A program made the position numbers and the translations under genes. The notes beneath the pieces are model-generated. The model was not told the DNA's origin and did no database searches. It worked only from the letters and a program-made list of their open reading frames with translations. From Paraburkholderia phenazinium (GTDB lineage: Bacteria; Pseudomonadota; Gammaproteobacteria; Burkholderiales; Burkholderiaceae): a DNA stretch of 64,000 nucleotides. Positions 51,729-59,801 of this stretch are shown piece by piece (the first letter of the stretch is position 1; each line of letters opens with the position of its first letter). The stretch spans positions 1,116,001-1,180,000 of the forward strand of contig NZ_FSRU01000002.1 in assembly GCF_900142845.1 (NCBI RefSeq), written 5' to 3'.

Positions 51729-52535
51729 TCAACCCGCCGAACGCCCCGCCTGCGGCGCCCCACCCGTTTCGGCAGCCGGACTTGCAGCAGGACTCGCCGC
51801 AGCCTTCGGACCATTAATCAGGCTTTCGATCTGCATGGCGACCAGTTTTGCCATCCGGGTTGCATCGGCGTCCACCGTCGTGCCCGTCATTCCCAGCGCC
51901 CCGACCGCCGTGCCCACTGCCTGCGAATTGATGCCCATGGTCGCGACCTTGCCGGGCGCCCTGCCGCTATTCGAATCCAGGTCGATAGCCAGTACGACGG
52001 TTGAGTGCCCCGCTACCATCGACGACACCGCGACATGCGTCTTGATGTCGCTTGCACCGCTGCCGAAGCCGATCAACTTCCGTTTGGTCTTGTTGCCTTC
52101 GTCGATTGCCGTGAACTCGCCGTCCACCACCAGCCGCGCTCCGCCGCCTTCAGCCGCGGCCACGGCGGCCGAAGCGGCACTTGCCGACGCAACGTGGTCT
52201 TTCTCGAGCTGTTCGGCGAGCGCCTTGGAGAAAACGCTTCGAACATGCTTAGCCAGCACGTCGGGCGTCGAATCTTCGTCGGTTCCATGGCGCATCAACC
52301 GGTCCCGGTGCAAGCGGCCGGCGATGGAGTTATCCAGCGTGACGGCATCGATGCGAACCGCGAAATCGTGAGTCACGACCCGCTCGGGCTTCGGCACGAC
52401 CTGCGCCGCGCCATCGTGTTCGACGACTTCGACCGTCGCGCCACCCGTCAGGAAATTGCCGACGCTGCTCTGCGCGTGCGCACCCTGAATCTGTATCGCC
52501 GTCACAAGGAGAGCCACGATGACTTTCGGTTTCAT
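51729..52535 (-). CDS. DUF4410 domain exported protein
   Basis: 268 residues. Signal peptide MKPKVIVALLVTAIQIQGAH ending AHAQ. The core has HDFAVRIDAVTLDNSIAGRL, FSKALAEQLEKDHVA and ARLVVDGEFTAIDEGNKTKR, as in DUF4410 proteins, which are predicted envelope lipoprotein-like factors. A low-complexity Ala/Pro tail ends it. ATG at 52535 follows AGGAAC. Stands alone, 104 bp after the amino-acid permease stop on the same strand. Confidence 0.82.
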   Translation of the reverse strand: MKPKVIVALLVTAIQIQGAHAQSSVGNFLTGGATVEVVEHDGAAQVVPKPERVVTHDFAVRIDAVTLDNSIAGRLHRDRLMRHGTDEDSTPDVLAKHVRSVFSKALAEQLEKDHVASASAASAAVAAAEGGGARLVVDGEFTAIDEGNKTKRKLIGFGSGASDIKTHVAVSSMVAGHSTVVLAIDLDSNSGRAPGKVATMGINSQAVGTAVGALGMTGTTVDADATRMAKLVAMQIESLINGPKAAASPAASPAAETGGAPQAGRSAG

Positions 52536-52639
52536 TTTTGTTCCTGTTTCGCTGCTGTGACGCTCATATTCGCGACTCAGCCCGTCAAGGACCATCGATT
52601 TGCGACGAAGCGGCAGGAGGTGTCGTGAAGTGACGCCGA

Positions 52640-53368
52640 TCAGTCGCGAGAGGGAACGGCCGGTGCGACAGGAGCCACGCTAGCCCGTGCGTCGCGTCCG
52701 CTGCGCGTCAACCAATACGTCGCGCCCCGGTCGAGCGCCGTGCATAACACCAGGTAGATGAAACCCACGAACAGGAAGATCTGCACCGGATACACCATCA
52801 GGCGGTTATTCACCTGGGTGGCGACGAACGACAGTTCTCCGACGCCCACGATATACGCCAGCGAGGTGTCTTTCACCAGCGAGACCCACTGGTTGACGAA
52901 CGACGGCGTCATGATGCGGATCGCCTGCGGCAGCAGCACGTAGCGCAAGGCCTGCATGCGCGTGAGCCCAAGCGACAGCCCGGCCTGCCATTGCCCCTCG
53001 CCGACCGCCAGAATGCCCGCGTGCACCGAATGCGCGAGATACGCACCGCCGATCAGCGACAGCGCACACACCACCGCCGCGAGCCCCGGCACGTTGACGT
53101 GGAACAGCACCGGCAACAGGAAGAAGGTCCAGAAAATCAGCATCAGCACCGGGATGGCCCGGAAAAAACCGATCACGAGCAGGAGCGGCACGCGCGCGAT
53201 ACGGCCGGCCATGGCCAACGCGATGCCGCCGGCCATGCCCAGCACGGCCGAGGCGAGCGCCGACGTCACCGCGAGCACCAGTGTCAAGGCTGCCCCGCCT
53301 GGCGGCCCGTCGGGAAACGCACCGACCAGCAGATACGGCAAGTTATTCAATAACAGCGACCATTGCAT
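52640..53368 (-). CDS. Amino-acid ABC transporter permease (HisM/GltK type)
   Basis: 242 residues, about five TM segments. ALTLVLAVTSALASAVLGMA, LIGFFRAIPVLMLIFWTFFL, and the loop QAGLSLGLTRMQALRYVLLP with LPQAIRIMTPSFVNQWVSLV (EAA-like GlnP/HisM signature) place it in the polar amino-acid importer family. Starts 1 bp after the other permease stop. Confidence 0.92.
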   Translation of the reverse strand: MQWSLLLNNLPYLLVGAFPDGPPGGAALTLVLAVTSALASAVLGMAGGIALAMAGRIARVPLLLVIGFFRAIPVLMLIFWTFFLLPVLFHVNVPGLAAVVCALSLIGGAYLAHSVHAGILAVGEGQWQAGLSLGLTRMQALRYVLLPQAIRIMTPSFVNQWVSLVKDTSLAYIVGVGELSFVATQVNNRLMVYPVQIFLFVGFIYLVLCTALDRGATYWLTRSGRDARASVAPVAPAVPSRD

Positions 53369-53369
53369 A

Positions 53370-54095
53370 TCAGCGCCTCGCGAACGACAGGTCACGGCGA
53401 TGCGCGACAACCAGAGACACCGCTTCGATCACCGCCACGGCCGCGATATACAGCAGCGTCGCCACCCCAAACGCCGCGAAGGTCTGGAAGGTTTCGGTCT
53501 CCACCTGACGGGCCGCGTACGACAGTTCGGCGAGGCCGATTGCCATGGTCAGCGACGAGTTCTTGACGAGGTTCATGTATTGCCCAAAGAGCGGCGGCAG
53601 CGAGATACGCACCGCCTGCGGCAAGACGACGTAGCGGAACGCCTGCAACGGCGTGAGTCCGAGCGCGGCGGCCGCGTGGTGCTGGCCCTCCCGCACGCCG
53701 CGCAGTCCCGCCTGAAACTCCTCGGCGATAAACGCCGCCGTATAGCACGTGAGCCCGATCCAGCCGGCCACGAACTCGAACGACGGCCAACGCACGGCCC
53801 ACCCCATCGCATGGACCGTGTGCGCCGTATTCAGCCATTGCATGACGGCATCCGGCAGCAAGGTCGCCACGCCGAAATACCAGAACAGCAGTTGCACCAG
53901 CAAAGGCGTATTGCGAAACGCGACCACATACGCGCCCGCGGCGTGCCGCGCCGCGCGATAGCGCGCATGGCGCGCCAGCGCCAGCACGAAGCCCAGCGCC
54001 GTCGCCGCGACGGCCGCGGACAACGCGAGGCCGAGCGTCACGCCGAAGCCTTGCCATAACCACATCAGATATTTTGGAGCGAGCCACGCCTGCAT
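53370..54095 (-). CDS. Amino-acid ABC transporter permease (HisQ/GltJ type)
   Basis: 241 residues. ATALGFVLALARHARYRAAR, AFRNTPLLVQLLFWYFGVAT and AAALGLTPLQAFRYVVLPQA are the family blocks. It pairs with the next gene to form the heterodimeric channel. Read together, the two permeases resemble glutamate/aspartate importers. Confidence 0.92.
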   Translation of the reverse strand: MQAWLAPKYLMWLWQGFGVTLGLALSAAVAATALGFVLALARHARYRAARHAAGAYVVAFRNTPLLVQLLFWYFGVATLLPDAVMQWLNTAHTVHAMGWAVRWPSFEFVAGWIGLTCYTAAFIAEEFQAGLRGVREGQHHAAAALGLTPLQAFRYVVLPQAVRISLPPLFGQYMNLVKNSSLTMAIGLAELSYAARQVETETFQTFAAFGVATLLYIAAVAVIEAVSLVVAHRRDLSFARR

Positions 54096-54192
54096 CGTCT
54101 GTCCTGCCGGATTTCATCGAGCTTTAAAACACCGATGGGCACGCCGTGGCGTGCCCATCTACTTTCTTGACGCGAGCGAACGCGCCTCGGGT

Positions 54193-55005
54193 TCAGGTCT
54201 TGTCGCCGATCTTGAAGATGCGCACGAGCGGCGTCTTCGTCTGCGGACCGAACCAGCGGTTATAGATCTTGCCCGCCGAGCCGTCTGCTTCGAGGCCCTT
54301 CAAGGTCTCGTTGACGAAGGCCGTCAGGCGCACTTCGCCCTTCGGGATGCCGACGCCCATGTAGTCGTTCGTGATCGTGAACGGCGGAATCTCGTAGTTC
54401 TGCTTGTCCGGCACGTTGGCAAGCAGGCCGACCAGTTTCGGACCGTCCTGGGTGATCGCCTGCACATTGCCGGCGCGCAAGGCCGCAAAGGCGAACGGCG
54501 TGTCGTCATACGCCACGACCGTGGCCTGCGGGAATTTCTCGCGCACCGCGATCTCGTTGGTGGTGCCCTTGTCCGCGCCGATGCGCAGGCTGTTGATCTG
54601 GTCCGGCGACTTCAGCACGCCCTTCTTGGCGAGAAACTGCTGACCCGACGAAAAATAAGGAATACTAAAATCGACCTGCTTGGCGCGTTCATCCGTGATG
54701 GTGAAGTTGGCAAGCACCAGATCGACCTTGCCCGACGTGAGGAATGGAATCCGGTTGGCCGGATTGGTCGGCTGCAGCTCGAGCTTCACACCGAGCTTGT
54801 CGGCCAGCGCCTTCGCATAGTCGACATCCAGTCCGACGATGTGGTTCGTGGCGGGATCGACGTAGCCGAACGGCGGGTTGCTGTCGAACGTGGCGACGCG
54901 CAGGACGCCGGCTTTCTTGATGTCGTCGAGACGATCGGCGTGGGCGACGCCCGACACCGTGACCATCAACCCCAGGAGCCATGCGGCGAGAGTGCTGGAT
55001 TTCAT
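54193..55005 (-). CDS. Amino-acid ABC transporter substrate-binding protein
   Basis: 270 residues with a signal peptide ending VAHA. LDDIKKAGVLRVATFDSNPP, FGYVDPATNHIVGLDVDYAK and DLVLANFTITDERAKQVDFS are textbook type 3 amino-acid-binding motifs; GADKGTTNEI follows. First gene of an operon with two permeases. No ATPase gene is adjacent, so an ATP-binding subunit must come from elsewhere. Confidence 0.93.
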   Translation of the reverse strand: MKSSTLAAWLLGLMVTVSGVAHADRLDDIKKAGVLRVATFDSNPPFGYVDPATNHIVGLDVDYAKALADKLGVKLELQPTNPANRIPFLTSGKVDLVLANFTITDERAKQVDFSIPYFSSGQQFLAKKGVLKSPDQINSLRIGADKGTTNEIAVREKFPQATVVAYDDTPFAFAALRAGNVQAITQDGPKLVGLLANVPDKQNYEIPPFTITNDYMGVGIPKGEVRLTAFVNETLKGLEADGSAGKIYNRWFGPQTKTPLVRIFKIGDKT

Positions 55006-55277
55006 TTTTATAGAGACCTTCTTGTGTGTGGCGGCCGTGTATTGCAACCCTGTGTTGCAACCCCGGCAAGGTTGCTAAAGCAGCGGCATCGCTGCAACGA
55101 TGCACGAACGCTACCTTAGCAGCCGCAGCCAGCCCCGCAGAACCAACAAATATTCCTGTAGAAAGCGCGATTTCAGCTAAGCGTCAGGATGATTTGCAAA
55201 CGCGTATTTGTCGTTTGTCGGCCCACGCGGGGCTGACTAGCATCGAGGCTCGACATCCGATCAGAAGGAAACTTGCC

Positions 55278-55499
55278 ATGTCCGAGCGTGCCTCTTTCAA
55301 GCCGCGTGTCATCGAACCGGTGGCCGACAACCAGCCCGAGGGCCTCGGCCTCGCGGTCGAGTTATGGCTGGCGCATCCCGTCGACGGCATAGCCGGCCGC
55401 GCCGTCCAGATTCACCTGCGCGGCGACGCGCGAATGGCCCAGGCCGAAGCGTTGCGCGACCTGCTGCATCAACTGGGGACGGACATCGTCGTCGCATAG
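55278..55499 (+). CDS. Small hypothetical protein, 73 aa
   Basis: Begins MSERASFKPRVIEPVADNQP with AAGGA upstream; ends RDLLHQLGTDIVVA. It looks like a compact soluble protein with a beta strand GIAGRAVQIHLRG and a C-terminal helix. No family recognised. An imperfect hairpin (GGCCC/GGGGC, 55215-55233) sits in its leader. Confidence 0.65.
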   Translation: MSERASFKPRVIEPVADNQPEGLGLAVELWLAHPVDGIAGRAVQIHLRGDARMAQAEALRDLLHQLGTDIVVA

Positions 55500-55726
55500 C
55501 GGGCGAGCCCTTTTTCGCCGCCACCACGCCTGGCCGCCCGCCGCTCAGCCTTATCCGACGGGGCTGACGGGATTGGCGGCCAATTCGAAACAGTCATTTC
55601 ATCCTATCGATACAAATATTCAATAGTAGGGGTATACACTGCCTCCATCGACGTTGCAGACACACCGCTCAGGCCGCTGTCGCGACGCCTTCCTGAACCG
55701 AAGTCGAAACGTATATGGAGTCCATC

Positions 55727-56008
55727 ATGAAGACCAAGATTCTTGCTGCCCTGCTGGTTGCCGCTTCTGCCACCCTCGCCGCCCCGGCATTTGCCAGCGG
55801 CTACGGCCCGGCTCCGTTCTACCGTCCTGCTGTCGGCGCCCCTGCCTCGCAACAAGGCCAAAGCGCACAAACGGTTGCGGCAGAACGCGCCAACGCGGAT
55901 GCCAACGCCAATACCAACAGCGCGTACGGTGGCGTAAGCGAACAAGCTTCGCAATCCGGCGTGCGTGAACCGGTTACGGGCCCGCGCTCGGTGTTCTTCG
56001 GCCATTGA
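55727..56008 (+). CDS. Small exported protein, 93 aa
   Basis: Signal peptide MKTKILAALLVAASATLAAP, cleavage near AFA. The mature part is Ala/Asn/Gln-rich (QTVAAERANADANANTNSAY) and ends PRSVFFGH. It shares size, layout and a terminal xH with the DUF4148 protein next door. GGAG lies six bases before the ATG. Confidence 0.8.
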   Translation: MKTKILAALLVAASATLAAPAFASGYGPAPFYRPAVGAPASQQGQSAQTVAAERANADANANTNSAYGGVSEQASQSGVREPVTGPRSVFFGH

Positions 56009-56076
56009 TTCGGCCTCACCGGCTTTAGAAGTTTGCTTCAGGCAGTCGACAAAATAATTTTCGGAGGTCAATCATC

Positions 56077-56406
56077 ATGAAGTCCCTTATTCAAGCTGTT
56101 GCTATCGCCGCTGTGCTCGCTACCCCGGTGGTGTCGTTCGCCCAGTCGAACCAACCCGTGACCCGCGCCCAGGTGCGTGCGGAACTGGTGCAACTCGAAA
56201 AGGCCGGCTACTCGCCCGCCCGTGGCCGCGATCCGTATTACCCGTCGGATATCCAGGCTGCCGAAGCCCGTGTCGCTGCGCAAAACGGTACCGCGCAAGC
56301 GGAGACGACCGGCTACGGTCCGGGCACGAGCGGCACGTCGCAGTCGGGTCAGCGCGCTGAAACGACGCTCAGCACGTACTCGCCGCCGGTCTACGTCGCG
56401 CATTGA
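56077..56406 (+). CDS. DUF4148 domain exported protein
   Basis: 109 residues. Signal peptide MKSLIQAVAIAAVLATPVVS, then VTRAQVRAELVQLEKAGYSP and ARGRDPYYPSDIQAAEARVA, the DUF4148 signature. Members are small abundant periplasmic proteins of unknown role in Burkholderiaceae. It follows its relative by 68 bp and is closed by two terminator-like hairpins. Confidence 0.9.
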   Translation: MKSLIQAVAIAAVLATPVVSFAQSNQPVTRAQVRAELVQLEKAGYSPARGRDPYYPSDIQAAEARVAAQNGTAQAETTGYGPGTSGTSQSGQRAETTLSTYSPPVYVAH

Positions 56407-56460
56407 TCGACGGGTTGTTCAGGACAGAGCCGCTCAGCCGGCTCGCGAGCCGCACAAACG

Positions 56461-56497
56461 AAACAGGCCCGCGCTAGCCGTACGCGCGGGCCTGTTT
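56461..56497. terminator. 13-bp hairpin after the DUF4148 gene
   Basis: AAACAGGCCCGCG (56461-56473) pairs perfectly with CGCGGGCCTGTTT (56485-56497), loop 11 bases. The T/A ends suit both strands. Confidence 0.75.
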
Positions 56498-56539
56498 GCC
56501 AATACCGAAATCCTCCGTCGCCAGATTTCTGGTGACTTT

Positions 56540-56567
56540 GCCCAGCTCCCTGACTGGGCGTTTTTTT
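56540..56567 (+). terminator. Intrinsic terminator
   Basis: GCCCAG (56540-56545) and CTGGGC (56554-56559) form a 6-bp stem, followed by G and seven T. Confidence 0.7.
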
Positions 56568-56632
56568 GCCCCTCTCCGCTTAGCCTCTGCGAGCGACGGC
56601 GCCCGCTTACTGCGCTGACGTCGGCGTACGGC

Positions 56633-58354
56633 TCAAACCCTCACCGCAGGCGGTACATACCTGCACTCATAGCGCTTCCTGACCGTACCGTTTTCGTCGA
56701 CGCTTTCCAGATACACGTCGAACTGCCACAGCCGCGCCATATGCTTGAGCACCTCGTCGCTGTCTCCCGACAGATGACGGTTGTCGCTCATGAAGTGCCG
56801 CAGCGTCAGGCTCCGGTCGCCGCGCGTGTTCACCGACCAGACCTGGATGTTCGGCTCGCGATGATGCATGTCGTACTGCCGTGACAAGGCCTGGCGCACG
56901 TACTGATAGCCGCTGTCGTCGTGGATCGCGGAGACTTCCAGCGCATCGCGCATGTCATCGTCCAGCACCGAGAAGAGCCGCATTTCACGGATCAGGTGCG
57001 GTGACAGATACTGCGCCACAAAGCTTTCGTCCTTGAAATTGCGCATTGCGTAATGCAGCGCCGGCAACCACGGGCTACCGGCCAGTTCCGGGAACCACTT
57101 GCGATCCTCCTCAGTCGGGTTTTCGCAGATGCGGCGAATGTCGCTCATCATCGAAAAGCCCAGCGCGTACGGATTGATCCCGCTGTAATACGGCTTGGTG
57201 ACCGGCGGCTGATACACCACGTTGCTGTGCGAATGGAGAAACTCCATCATGAAGCCGTCTTCCAGCTTGCCCTGGTTGTACAGCGTGTTGAGCAGCGTGT
57301 AGTGCCAGAACGTCGCCCAGCCTTCGTTCATCACCTGGGTCTGGCGCTGCGGATAAAAATACTGGCCGATCTTGCGCACGATGCGAATGACTTCACGCTC
57401 CCACGGCTCCAGCAACGGCGCATTCTTCTCGGCGAAATACAGCAGGTTTTCCTGCGGCTCGGGCGGATAGCGGTCGTCGGTTTCCTCGGGTTCCGGCGTG
57501 TGTTTGTTCGGCAGCGTGCGCCACAGCTCGTTCACCTGCGACTGCAGATACGCTTCCCGCTCGCGCCGCGCCGCCGACTCCTTCTGCAGCGACAGCTTTT
57601 GCGGCCGTTTGTAGCGGTCCACGCCGTAATTCTGCAGCGCATGGCAGGAGTCCAGCAGTTCCTCGACCCGGTCCAGGCCAAAGCGCTCCTCGCACTCCGC
57701 AATGTAGTTCTTGGCGTAGACGAGGTAATCGATGATCGCGTGCGCATCCGTCCACAGCTTGAACAGATAGTTGCCCTTGAAGAACGAGTTATGGCCGTAG
57801 GCCGCGTGCGCGATGACGAGGGCCTGCATCGTCATCGTGTTCTCTTCCATCAGATACGCGATGCAGGGGTTCGAATTGATGACGATTTCGTACGCCAGCC
57901 CCATCTGGCCGCGACGGTAGCTTTTCTCGGTAGACAGGAAGTGTTTGCCGAACGACCAGTGCCGGTAGTTGACCGGCATGCCGACGGACGCGTACGCATC
58001 CATCATCTGTTCAGCGCTGATGAGTTCGAGCTGGATCGGGTAGACGTCGAGCTCATATTGCTCTGCAACATGGGCAATGTGGGTGTCGTATTCCTCGATC
58101 AGTTCGAAGGTCCAGTCGGACGGGCACGGCAAAGGCCGTCTATCGGCTACGTTCATACGGACTTCCCTTTGCCCCTCAGTGGGCGTTCCGGTGTGTCCCC
58201 GTGCTGCAGCAGCGCCATCGAGACCTGCTCCCGCATCGACGGCGCCTGGATCGGCCGCCGCGGCTTCGGCATGCCCGATCGCTTGCTTCGGCACGCCTTT
58301 TTTGCGCTCCGGCTGATAGCCGCGCGCCTCATTGTGCAGATGTTTGGTGCTCAT
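56633..58354 (-). CDS. SpoVR family protein (YcgB-like)
   Basis: 573 residues. SpoVR core from about residue 80: DWTFELIEEYDTHIAHVAEQ, VYPIQLELISAEQMMDAYAS, NYRHWSFGKHFLSTEKSYRR and VINSNPCIAYLMEENTMTMQ. Family function is unclear; in bacteria outside spore formers it is linked to PrkA and YeaH in stationary-phase and nitrogen stress. The ATG at 58354 overlaps the YeaH stop (ATGA) and has AGGTGG before it; it adds a 66-residue low-complexity lead. A second good start, MNVADRRPLPCPSDWTF at 58156 with AGGGA, gives the usual length (507), so both are possible. Confidence 0.93.
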   Translation of the reverse strand: MSTKHLHNEARGYQPERKKGVPKQAIGHAEAAAADPGAVDAGAGLDGAAAARGHTGTPTEGQREVRMNVADRRPLPCPSDWTFELIEEYDTHIAHVAEQYELDVYPIQLELISAEQMMDAYASVGMPVNYRHWSFGKHFLSTEKSYRRGQMGLAYEIVINSNPCIAYLMEENTMTMQALVIAHAAYGHNSFFKGNYLFKLWTDAHAIIDYLVYAKNYIAECEERFGLDRVEELLDSCHALQNYGVDRYKRPQKLSLQKESAARREREAYLQSQVNELWRTLPNKHTPEPEETDDRYPPEPQENLLYFAEKNAPLLEPWEREVIRIVRKIGQYFYPQRQTQVMNEGWATFWHYTLLNTLYNQGKLEDGFMMEFLHSHSNVVYQPPVTKPYYSGINPYALGFSMMSDIRRICENPTEEDRKWFPELAGSPWLPALHYAMRNFKDESFVAQYLSPHLIREMRLFSVLDDDMRDALEVSAIHDDSGYQYVRQALSRQYDMHHREPNIQVWSVNTRGDRSLTLRHFMSDNRHLSGDSDEVLKHMARLWQFDVYLESVDENGTVRKRYECRYVPPAVRV

Positions 58355-59622
58355 GATGACGCCACCTGCTTTTCAAACAACTCCCGGAACACAGGGTAGA
58401 TGTCGGCGGCCGTTTCGACCTTCTTCATCGCCATGTGCGGCTGTGACAGCGCAAGCTGCGCATATTCGAGCCACAGGTTCTGTTCTTCGGGCGTTACCTG
58501 AATATACGCAAAATAGCGCACCTTCTCGAGAATGTCATCCGAAAGGATCTTGCGGCACTTCGGCGAATCGTCGGTCCAGTTGTCGCCGTCCGAGGCCTGG
58601 GCGCCGTAAATGTTCCATTCAGTCGGCGAATACCGCTCCTCCTGGACCTTCTTCATCAGCTCCAGCGCGCTCGACACCACCGTGCCGCCGCTTTCGGTGG
58701 AATGGAAAAAGGTGTCTTCGTCGACCTCCTCGGCACGCGTGTGATGGCGAATGAACACCACCTCGATGCGCTCGTAATTGCGCTTGAGGAACAGGTACAA
58801 CAGGATGAAGAAGCGCTTGGCGAGATCCTTGCGCTGCTCGTCCATCGAACCCGAGACGTCCATCAGGCAAAACATCACGGCCTGACTGGACGGTGTCGGC
58901 TGCTTGACGCGGTTCACGTAACGCAGATCGAACGGATCGATGAAGGGAATGCGCCAGATGCGCCCGCGCAGATGATGGATTTCCTCTTCGAGCGTCTTGA
59001 TGTCGTCGCGGCGATCGTCGGGGTCCGCCTTCATCTCTTCGAGCTGCCGTTCGAGCTCATGCAACTCGTTGACGAGCGGCGCGCCGAGCGCAATGCGCCG
59101 GCCGAGCGCGCTGCGCAGCGAACGGACCACGTCGATGTTATTAGGTGTGCCTTCCGCCGCCCAGCCCGCACGAATGCTTTTCCAGGTGGGCACGGCCAGC
59201 AGATGGGTTTTGACCAGACGCGGCAATTCGAGGTCGTCGAAGAAGTACTGCATGAACTCTTCGCGACTCAGCTCGAATACGAAGTCGTCCTGACCTTCGC
59301 CTTCGTTGCTGGCCTGGTTGCCGCCGCCTCCGCCACCCCCGCCCTGAGGACGCGGAATCTTGTCGCCGCGGATGTAGTCGGCGTTGCCGGGATGCACCAT
59401 CTCACGCTTGCCGCCGGGGCCATGGCGGAACGACGGTTCCGCAATGTCCTTGCGCGGAATGGTGATGCTCTGGGTATCCTGAATGTCCTTGATGCTGCGA
59501 TCGCGCACCGCTTCCGAGACGGCACGACGGATATAGCCTTTGACACGACGCAAAAAGCGTTCGCGGTTTGCAATACTTTTGTTCTTGCCAGCTAGCCTGC
59601 GGTCGATGATTTGATGAAGCAC
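58351..59622 (-). CDS. DUF444 / YeaH family protein
   Basis: 423 residues. Starts LHQIIDRRLAGKNKSIANRE. The C-terminal half carries a VWA-like segment (MFCLMDVSGSMDEQRKDLAK, MIDAS-type DxSxS) and VFIRHHTRAEEVDEDTFFHS. A glycine-rich linker (GGGGGGG) lies near residue 98. Partner of PrkA; together they form a conserved stress module. Starts 179 bp after the prkA stop and overlaps the SpoVR start. Confidence 0.93.
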   Translation of the reverse strand: MLHQIIDRRLAGKNKSIANRERFLRRVKGYIRRAVSEAVRDRSIKDIQDTQSITIPRKDIAEPSFRHGPGGKREMVHPGNADYIRGDKIPRPQGGGGGGGGNQASNEGEGQDDFVFELSREEFMQYFFDDLELPRLVKTHLLAVPTWKSIRAGWAAEGTPNNIDVVRSLRSALGRRIALGAPLVNELHELERQLEEMKADPDDRRDDIKTLEEEIHHLRGRIWRIPFIDPFDLRYVNRVKQPTPSSQAVMFCLMDVSGSMDEQRKDLAKRFFILLYLFLKRNYERIEVVFIRHHTRAEEVDEDTFFHSTESGGTVVSSALELMKKVQEERYSPTEWNIYGAQASDGDNWTDDSPKCRKILSDDILEKVRYFAYIQVTPEEQNLWLEYAQLALSQPHMAMKKVETAADIYPVFRELFEKQVASS

Positions 59623-59642
59623 ATCCGGTCTCCCATGTCGAC

Positions 59643-59670
59643 GGGAGTGAGCGCTTCAACGCTGACTCCC
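59643..59670 (-). other. Hairpin just upstream of the yeaH start
   Basis: GGGAGTGAGCG (59643-59653) pairs with CGCTGACTCCC (59660-59670) over 11 positions with one mismatch. It lies in the prkA-yeaH spacer and may set relative expression. Confidence 0.5.
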
Positions 59671-59753
59671 ATCCCATGCAGCACTCATTCGGGTGCGCGA
59701 GACGCACGCTGCAACTGCAACGCTATGTCCATGCAACTTGCGCCTCGCAAGGT

Positions 59754-59775
59754 GCCCGCGCATTCCTGCGCGGGC
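59754..59775 (-). other. Hairpin downstream of the prkA stop
   Basis: GCCCGCGC (59754-59761) and GCGCGGGC (59768-59775), perfect 8-bp stem, 6-base loop, no T-run. Could protect the prkA message from 3' decay. Confidence 0.55.
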
Positions 59776-59801
59776 GGCACGCTCCTCGTCTCATGAGGCA
59801 A

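Noticed and set aside
51729..52371. Plus-strand frame opposite DUF4410
   Set aside because: The minus-strand protein has a signal peptide and ribosome site; the plus one has neither.
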